Source: G963662265 sp963668545
GTDB lineage: Bacteria > Spirochaetota > Spirochaetia > CADAEX01
Length of the DNA: 64,000 bases
Direction: 5' to 3'
NCBI GenBank assembly: GCA_963668545.1
Contig: OY764868.1
Coordinates: forward strand, 3,596,001-3,660,000
The position numbers and the translations under genes were made by a program. The notes under the pieces are model-generated. The model saw only the letters and a list, made by a program, of their open reading frames with translations, made no database searches and was not told the origin of the DNA. Below are positions 58,495 through 64,000 of the stretch, piece by piece. Position 1 is the stretch's first letter. The number at the start of each line of letters is the position of its first letter.

Positions 58495-59421
58495 ATGGTT
58501 TCTGATGTCTGCAGCAGGATTGTCGAAAATATATCCAGGACAGTTGTCGGTAAAAAAGATTCAATAGAACTCATGCTGACAGCTCTTTTTGCAGAAGGAC
58601 ATGTGCTTTTCGAGGATGTCCCGGGTGTGGCCAAGACACTGACTGCAAAAAGCCTTGCAAAAAGCATTAACTGCTCATTCAGAAGGGTCCAGTTTACCCC
58701 TGATATTCTTCCCGGTGATATTACCGGTTTCAATATTTTTAATCAGAAAGAGGGCGAATTCATTTTTCAGCCCGGTCCTGTGATGACGAACATTCTCCTT
58801 GCTGATGAAATCAACCGGGCAATTCCCAGAACACAGTCAAGCCTCCTTGAAAGCATGCAGGAGCATCAGGTGACTGTTGATTCAGAAAGCTATTATCTCC
58901 CGTCTCCCTTTATGGTAATAGCAACCCAGAACCCGATTGAGCTGGAGGGGACTTTCCCCCTTCCCGAGGCACAGCTTGACCGCTTCCTGATCAAGATATC
59001 CCCGGGATATCCTGATCAGTATGAGGAAAACAGGATACTTGAGATGTATCAGAGGGATGACCCCTATAAAACGCTTGAACCGGTTGTTTCCCCTGATGAA
59101 ATAATCAATCTCCAGTTTCAGAGGAGGGATATTAAAGTTTCCGCAGCTGTAAGGGAGTATATTGTCAGAATTGCATCAGCAACAAGAAAGCATGAAAAAA
59201 TAAAATACGGTGTAAGTCCCCGGGGGTCCATCTCTCTCATGCTTGCATGTCAGAGTCTGGCAATGATAAGAGGGCGGAGCTTTGTCCTGCCTGATGATGT
59301 GAAATATCTTGCGCTCCCGGTACTGTCGCACCGTATAATTGTGGAAGAAAGAGCCCTGCTCTCGGGAATAACCGCCGCAATTCTTCTTTCAGATTTAATA
59401 GATACTGTTGCGGTTTCCTGA
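58495..59421 (+). CDS. MoxR-family AAA+ ATPase
   Basis: 308 residues; the ATG at 58495 is 8 nt after CAGGAG and matches the family N-terminus (an open frame runs to 58405). EDVPGVAKTLTAKSLA is the Walker A region, LLADEINRAIPRTQSSLLESMQEHQ the Walker B and following loop, FMVIATQNPIELEGTFPLPEAQLDRFL sensor 1 and arginine finger region. MoxR proteins act as chaperones with DUF58 and vWA partners. Followed 15 nt later by a DUF58 gene. Confidence 0.92.
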   Translation: MVSDVCSRIVENISRTVVGKKDSIELMLTALFAEGHVLFEDVPGVAKTLTAKSLAKSINCSFRRVQFTPDILPGDITGFNIFNQKEGEFIFQPGPVMTNILLADEINRAIPRTQSSLLESMQEHQVTVDSESYYLPSPFMVIATQNPIELEGTFPLPEAQLDRFLIKISPGYPDQYEENRILEMYQRDDPYKTLEPVVSPDEIINLQFQRRDIKVSAAVREYIVRIASATRKHEKIKYGVSPRGSISLMLACQSLAMIRGRSFVLPDDVKYLALPVLSHRIIVEERALLSGITAAILLSDLIDTVAVS

Positions 59422-59436
59422 AAAAGAGGAAATGCA

Positions 59437-60624
59437 ATGCCAACACTGGAAGAAGAACCTGTTTCATCAATATTTTTCATTACCCCATTACTTGTATTTC
59501 TGGTTTTTCTTCTATTCATCTCCTTCCTTCTTAATATTTATGAGTTGACAGTCTTCTCCTCAGTTCTCCTTGCTGCTGGTACGGTTTCTTTTTTATGGTC
59601 TCTTTTAAGCCTTAAAAAGCTTGATGTTTCTTTCAGGTGCGGAAAAAAAGCTTTTTTTCCAGGTGAGGATATAGTGATAAATCTGGAAACAGCCAACAAT
59701 AAATTCCTTCCGCTCCTTTTAAGTGCAGAGGTTTTCCTGGAAAACATGGTGCTGAAAAATGGAAACATTAGACAGGCTGTATCAGGAAAAATACTCTACC
59801 CCTATAAAAAAACTTTTCTTCCAGTTCATTTTTCTTCTGCATCAAGAGGCATCTACAATCTTTATCCCCCTGTAATAAGGGGAGGGGATATTTTCGGCCT
59901 GAGATTCAGAAGCCGGCAGTTAAAGGGAAAGCCTGTTGAAATTATTGTTTATCCTTCTGTTTGCCGGATCATGCAGCCTGATATTGCTTTAAGCGACTAT
60001 TCAGGAACATCCAGGGGAAAAGGGGCTGTTTCCGACAGGGTCCTGATTAACGGGGTGAGAGATTACAGGAATGGAAGCAATATAAGATATATCCACTGGA
60101 AATCAAGTGCCAAATACAGCATTCTCAAAGAAAAAGTCTTTGATTCTGCCGAGAGGGAAAAAATCCTTATTATTTTTGATGTTAATAATTATGATTTGAA
60201 ATATGAACAGTTTGAACAATCTGTTGAAACAGCAGCCTCCCTTATTTTAATCCCCGGAATGAGGAAAAAATCAATCGGTCTGCTTACAAACGGGACAGTT
60301 TATAAAAGGGATTCTTTTGTCCCTGTATCCTCAGGCAGAAATCAGCACATGATACTTCTTGAAACCCTGACAGGAATCAAACAGGAAGAGGGAACAGGTA
60401 TCTCTGAGATTCTTGAAAAGGGATCTTTTCTTTCAGGGGGAGTGAGCTGTGTCTATTTTGCTTCAGCAGTAACTGATGAACTGTTAATGGCTGATATAAT
60501 CTTTAAAAAAAGGGGTATCGCTGTTAAATACATCATTTCTGAAGATAATGATTACAGTATGAATGACATAAATTATTATCTTGCCGGAGATCTCTGTTCC
60601 GGTAATGAGGCTGCTTCAGAATGA
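59437..60624 (+). CDS. DUF58-domain membrane protein
   Basis: 395 residues; GAGGA before the ATG. Two N-terminal helices (residues 12-55) then an extracytoplasmic or cytoplasmic beta-rich part (PVHFSSASRGIYNLYPPVIRGGDIFGLRF) and the DUF58 signature GVRDYRNGSNIRYIHWKSSAKYSILKEKVFD with a vWA-like segment (ILIIFDVNNYDLKYEQ). It works with MoxR in envelope or protein-complex assembly in many bacteria, by an undefined mechanism. It overlaps the next gene by 4 nt (ATGA). Confidence 0.88.
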   Translation: MPTLEEEPVSSIFFITPLLVFLVFLLFISFLLNIYELTVFSSVLLAAGTVSFLWSLLSLKKLDVSFRCGKKAFFPGEDIVINLETANNKFLPLLLSAEVFLENMVLKNGNIRQAVSGKILYPYKKTFLPVHFSSASRGIYNLYPPVIRGGDIFGLRFRSRQLKGKPVEIIVYPSVCRIMQPDIALSDYSGTSRGKGAVSDRVLINGVRDYRNGSNIRYIHWKSSAKYSILKEKVFDSAEREKILIIFDVNNYDLKYEQFEQSVETAASLILIPGMRKKSIGLLTNGTVYKRDSFVPVSSGRNQHMILLETLTGIKQEEGTGISEILEKGSFLSGGVSCVYFASAVTDELLMADIIFKKRGIAVKYIISEDNDYSMNDINYYLAGDLCSGNEAASE

Positions 60625-61988
60625 AGATTATTAAAGGAAATATAACAGAAAATATTCTGACTGTCTTTATTTCAATGATAATGTTTATGTTCTGCCTGTA
60701 CCCCTGGAACATTTTTCTTTCAGTATCCCTGTCATCACCTCCTCTGACATTCAAAACAATGTTCCTCCTCCTTCTTTTTTCATATTCATTTTTTTCACTT
60801 TTCTCCGGGAGCAGGTTCAGATATTTTTATGTATCTGCAGGACTTCTTATATCTTTTTTTGCTGTATCTTCACTTTATTACAGGAATATTTCACCTGGTG
60901 CTGTTTGTTTTTTCCCTGTCAAAACCCTTAAGGGAGTTATTAATTATCTGCTTCTTATATTTTATACAGTTCTGATATGGCACGCAGCCTTCAGAATAAG
61001 GAGAGCTGAACCTGTCAGAAGAACAGGCCGTGCAAGGTTTGATACAGGAATATCTTTTTTCCTTCTGCTCTTTGTTGTCAAGCTGATAATTTCATTCAAG
61101 GGGGGGGATATCCTTGTTTATGATAAATACACAGACTGGTTTTTCCTTTATCTTTTTACAGGGCTTATTCTTCTTACCCTGTTTTCTGATGAACACAGAG
61201 ACGGGAAAAGATTTGTTTCAGATTTTTTCAGAAAACTGATAATTATCATCCTTTTTTTACTTGTTATATTAACTTTGACATTTGCTGTTCTTTATAACTT
61301 TGCTCCTGAGCTTAAAGAAATTGCAGCAGCAGGATCAGGCATTATTGGAACCGCAGCAACCCCTGTTGAAAGATGGGCAGTAACTATTATCAGATTTATT
61401 ATGGATTTGAAATACAGGAAACAGGTAATTGCAGACCTCTCTTCAGGGAATGCTCCCGGTATTTCAATGGGCTCTCCTGATAATGATCTCACTGATACAA
61501 TTGTCATAGTAGTTTTCCTTGCAGTAATGCTCCCCGTAATTGTGCTGCTTTTTTATATTTTTGTAAGAATGATTATCAGCCGTTTCCTGCGGATTAAAGT
61601 TAAAAGGAATTCCGGGAAAAATATTCTCCCTGGATTTATTGCTGCTGTATGTCATTTAATCAGAGCTTTATATGAAAGGGCTTTTTTTAAAGGACGAACA
61701 CCTCCCGCTGTAAGGTATTACAGGCTTTTAAAACTGAAAGGAAGATTTAAAGGAATTGTCCCTTCCCCTGCAGAGACCGCTCTGGAATACGGAAAAAGAC
61801 TGTCTGTGAAATTTTCCGCACTGGAAAATGAAATAATGTACATAACAGATATTTTCTGTGAATATACCTATGGAGGAATTGCCCACTCTGAAGAAATTAT
61901 TTCCAGATCACGGTCATATATTATCAGGATCCTTAACCCTTTTATGGAAAAAGGGAATCAGCGCCTTGAAAAATATCCTGAAAAATAA
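60621..61988 (+). CDS. Multi-helix membrane protein with C-terminal DUF4129-like domain
   Basis: 455 residues. About six membrane helices in the first 240 residues, another near residues 295-320, then a cytoplasmic C-terminal domain: RYYRLLKLKGRFKGIVPSPAETALEYGKRLSVKFSALENEIMYITDIFCEYTYGG matches the DUF4129 pattern (P-x-E-T-x-x-E-Y then an aromatic Y-G end). DUF4129 usually accompanies a transglutaminase-like protein next to MoxR-DUF58, but no transglutaminase domain is seen here, so the module is reduced. Its last 31 nt overlap the convergent PopT gene. Confidence 0.75.
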   Translation: MKIIKGNITENILTVFISMIMFMFCLYPWNIFLSVSLSSPPLTFKTMFLLLLFSYSFFSLFSGSRFRYFYVSAGLLISFFAVSSLYYRNISPGAVCFFPVKTLKGVINYLLLIFYTVLIWHAAFRIRRAEPVRRTGRARFDTGISFFLLLFVVKLIISFKGGDILVYDKYTDWFFLYLFTGLILLTLFSDEHRDGKRFVSDFFRKLIIIILFLLVILTLTFAVLYNFAPELKEIAAAGSGIIGTAATPVERWAVTIIRFIMDLKYRKQVIADLSSGNAPGISMGSPDNDLTDTIVIVVFLAVMLPVIVLLFYIFVRMIISRFLRIKVKRNSGKNILPGFIAAVCHLIRALYERAFFKGRTPPAVRYYRLLKLKGRFKGIVPSPAETALEYGKRLSVKFSALENEIMYITDIFCEYTYGGIAHSEEIISRSRSYIIRILNPFMEKGNQRLEKYPEK

Positions 61989-62803
61989 CTGATCAGAAAT
62001 CCTGATATACCGCAGACTATGCATGAAGCTCCCCCGATTGAAACTGAGAACCCCGGAAAAACAGCTGTAACAGATCCTGCAATCAGGCCGGCGACTGTAA
62101 AGTATGTTGATGTATGATATTCAGTGAGCAGGTAATTGACAGCTTTTGATGTCAAGGCAAGACCTGCTGCAATTCCTGCAAAAAAGACAAGAATAAAGGG
62201 AATATTGAATTGATTGATTGATTCCAGAACTGTTCCGTAAGTTCCCAGTAAAAGCAGTATAAATGACCCGCTTATTCCCGGCACAATCATGGCAGATGCG
62301 GCAATAATACCTGAAAGAAATATTTTAAAGGCAGAAGAGCTGCTGAATAATATTTCTGATTTTTCAGAGGGAGACAGGGGAACACGGCTCAGGGCAGTTA
62401 TAAAAACAAAAGCTGCTGTGAACAGGAGAACAGGCGGCAGGCTGAAGCGCTTTATCCCGCTTTTTCTTATGACAAAAGGAAAACTTCCTGCAATTAATCC
62501 TGTAAACATGAACCCTGACTGGTCAGGATAATTTTCAAGCATAAAAGATATTATCCCTGAAAACAGAAAAATTCCGGACAGAGTCCCTGCAGTGACTGGA
62601 ACAATAATTGCCGTGTTTTTCCTTGAATTTGATGAAAAAGTGCTTATTGCGTTAACAAGGCTGTCATAAATACCTGTTACTACCGCGACTGTCCCCCCGC
62701 TGATTCCGGGAATAAGGTTTGCAATACCGATAAGAATCCCGGAAAGGAACAATCTAAACATATATACTGTGTTTTTAACCTTCATTATTACTATTTCTTG
62801 CAT
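61958..62803 (-). CDS. popT: DUF368 (PopT-type) undecaprenyl-phosphate translocase
   Basis: 281 residues, about eight membrane helices in two inverted-looking halves. The two family motifs are IGIANLIPGISGGTVAVVTGIYD (about residue 27) and MIVPGISGSFILLLLGTYGTVL (about residue 170). DUF368 proteins were recently shown to return undecaprenyl phosphate across the membrane for reuse in wall and glycan synthesis. Starts at 62803 or 62785 (Met7) are both possible; neither has a clear ribosome binding site. A TAGAAT touches the upstream ATG, which would favour 62785 if it is the -10 box. Confidence 0.82.
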   Translation of the reverse strand: MQEIVIMKVKNTVYMFRLFLSGILIGIANLIPGISGGTVAVVTGIYDSLVNAISTFSSNSRKNTAIIVPVTAGTLSGIFLFSGIISFMLENYPDQSGFMFTGLIAGSFPFVIRKSGIKRFSLPPVLLFTAAFVFITALSRVPLSPSEKSEILFSSSSAFKIFLSGIIAASAMIVPGISGSFILLLLGTYGTVLESINQFNIPFILVFFAGIAAGLALTSKAVNYLLTEYHTSTYFTVAGLIAGSVTAVFPGFSVSIGGASCIVCGISGFLISYFSGYFSRR

Positions 62804-62881
62804 ATTCTAACAAAAAAAGCAATATTTGTATCATAAATGCAAGAAAATGAAAAATATGTGCAAAAATGCTTGCAAAGTTAA

Positions 62882-62908
62882 TTGACAGCTGATTATTCAT
62901 ACTATAGG
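62882..62908 (+). promoter_or_regulatory. Possible promoter of the cNMP-STAS-cNMP gene
   Basis: TTGACA (62882-62887) with TATAGG (62903-62908) at a short 15-bp spacing, 21 nt before the ATG at 62930. The short spacer could mean activator dependence. Confidence 0.4.
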
Positions 62909-62929
62909 CTTACGCTTTGGTGATAAGAT

Positions 62930-64000
62930 ATGAAAACAAGGCTTGTTAGGTTTTTAAAGGACGATGTCATTTTCACAGAAGGTGACAATACAAGAGAAAT
63001 GTATATCCTCCGTACCGGTTATGTCGAAGTATTTATTAATAGGAATGGAAAAATGGTCAGGATTACCAGACTTGGTAAAGACCATTATATCGGTGAGATG
63101 TCATTCCTGTCAGGGATTCCAAGAAGCGCAACCATAATTGCAAAGACAGATGTTATTGCAAATATGATAACTCCTGATATTCTTTCTGATGAAAATCTGG
63201 GAATTTCAAACTGGGCTGTCAGTATTGCAAAGGTACTGGTAAAAAGGATACTGAAAACTACAAAGAGAGTAAGTTCTCAGCTTGATAATGACAGTGAAAC
63301 GGAAAATAAAGAATGTAAAATAACTCCAGATATAGAAAGTTTTGATGCTGAATATGTTGACAACAGCAGGGAGGGCCGGGTCTATCTTAAAGGCAGCCTG
63401 AGAGAAAAAGGGGTTGAGATAATAAAAAACCGGCTCCGACAGCTTTCTCTGAAAAATGTTTATCCGCTGATTCTGGACTTTTCAGAAGTAATTGATATTG
63501 ATGATTCCGGACTTCATTATCTCTTGTCCCTGACAAAACAGTCAAATATACAAATCGAGAATGTCCAGCTTATTAAAGATAAAGTGCTGTCTATCAAAGG
63601 AATAAGCGATATTCTGGTCAGCAGCAATGCCCCTGCCAGGAAAATTGATAAGGATGAAATCCTTATCAAGCAGGGGGATTTCGGAGACTGTTTATATGTT
63701 GTGAAAAATGGAAGTTTTTCTATTTTTATGGAAACAGAAGAGGGCGAGGTTTTTCTTGATAATGCAGGTGAGGGAGATGTCCTTGGCGAAATGACTCTTA
63801 TCAAACAGGGGCCCAGATCTGCCACAGTACGGGCAGATAAACCTGGATCTGTATATTATGTAGATATAAGGGAATTTTATAATAATATTTATAACATCCC
63901 TGTCTGGTTCATGGATCTTATACAGGGACTGGTACAGAGACTGCGTGATACCAATGAACTTCTGGAACATATTGAAAAGAAAAAGACAAATAAAGAAGAA
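62930..64000 (+). CDS. Cyclic-nucleotide-binding / STAS / cyclic-nucleotide-binding regulator (runs off the window)
   Basis: At least 357 residues; the frame stays open to base 64000, so the C-terminus is missing. Residues 1-105 form a cNMP-binding domain with IGEMSFLSGIPRSATIIA (phosphate-binding cassette). Residues about 137-225 form a STAS domain (GRVYLKGSLREKGVEIIKNRL, LILDFSEVIDIDDSGLHYLL). Residues about 231-345 form a second cNMP domain (LIKQGDFGDCLYVV, LGEMTLIKQGPRSATVRADK). Both cassettes keep the Glu and Arg used for cyclic-nucleotide binding. No DNA-binding domain is seen in the visible part. It may couple a cyclic nucleotide to the STAS-type partner-switch proteins found elsewhere in the window. 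Confidence 0.82.
   Translation, partial: MKTRLVRFLKDDVIFTEGDNTREMYILRTGYVEVFINRNGKMVRITRLGKDHYIGEMSFLSGIPRSATIIAKTDVIANMITPDILSDENLGISNWAVSIAKVLVKRILKTTKRVSSQLDNDSETENKECKITPDIESFDAEYVDNSREGRVYLKGSLREKGVEIIKNRLRQLSLKNVYPLILDFSEVIDIDDSGLHYLLSLTKQSNIQIENVQLIKDKVLSIKGISDILVSSNAPARKIDKDEILIKQGDFGDCLYVVKNGSFSIFMETEEGEVFLDNAGEGDVLGEMTLIKQGPRSATVRADKPGSVYYVDIREFYNNIYNIPVWFMDLIQGLVQRLRDTNELLEHIEKKKTNKEE

Noticed and set aside
1..64000. CRISPR arrays, IS elements, prophage, tRNA or rRNA genes
   Set aside because: No regularly spaced direct repeats, transposase or phage motifs, or cloverleaf sequences were seen on reading both strands; very small RNAs could still be missed.

Overview
The window looks like a chromosome segment of a free-living or commensal spirochaete (phylum Spirochaetota). 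This is an inference, at moderate confidence. Supporting signs are: a binding protein whose mature part begins with the FAGGGKEA pattern common in spirochaetal transport proteins; a CheX phosphatase with stand-alone CheY and STAS regulators; MurA with Asp116 in place of the catalytic Cys (as in Borrelia); many lipoproteins; many TTG/GTG starts; and moderately low GC. I saw no IS element, prophage, CRISPR array, tRNA or rRNA.

Layout. 0-7.8 kb is an envelope locus: the end of a sugar-nucleotide epimerase, a beta-helix protein, two paralogous outer-membrane-barrel-like proteins, two paralogous CotH-type kinase lipoproteins, GmhA and a DUF4956 membrane protein. 7.9-16 kb holds thrC-lysC, a lipoprotein, murA and a pair of membrane proteins. 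16.2-20 kb is a signalling operon: formylglycine-generating-enzyme-like protein, CheY, CheX and a membrane CheA-like kinase without a CheW domain. 20.07-20.53 kb is non-coding, carries a tight cluster of DnaA boxes and is a candidate replication origin. 20.5-33.2 kb is mostly housekeeping and signalling: STAS-zinc ribbon, thyA-folA, a YgiQ-type radical SAM protein, an (alpha/alpha)6 glycosidase behind a long structured leader, adk, receiver-PP2C plus STAS, a NlpC/P60-like lipoprotein, rlmE, a polyprenyl synthase and a rhomboid.

33.2-42 kb begins with a LacI regulator and a complete AfuABC/FbpABC-type ABC importer, with a near-perfect 30-bp operator at the importer promoter. It is followed by a PhnP-like cyclic phosphodiesterase, a HAD phosphatase and a sugar-isomerase-like TIM barrel. 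42-56 kb is the most striking part. An RpiR-type regulator (SIS domain) precedes a one-directional cluster: second binding protein, HAD, secreted beta-propeller phytase, fused permease, ATPase, NHL-propeller lipoprotein, phosphohexomutase, second HAD, HAD-IIB, second phosphohexomutase, PfkB kinase and a chemoreceptor. I read this as an undescribed system for capturing and processing phosphorylated organic compounds (sugar- or inositol-phosphates): extracytoplasmic hydrolysis, import of a phosphorylated product, isomerisation or dephosphorylation inside, and chemotaxis toward the source. 58.5-62 kb is a MoxR-DUF58-DUF4129 operon facing a DUF368/PopT undecaprenyl-phosphate translocase. The window ends inside a cNMP-STAS-cNMP regulator.

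A second theme is expression. At least eight genes lack a ribosome binding site but have a -10 box (five of them with a -35 at 16-17 bp) ending only 6-11 nt before the start codon. This points to leaderless or near-leaderless mRNAs. One of them appears to start with ATT.
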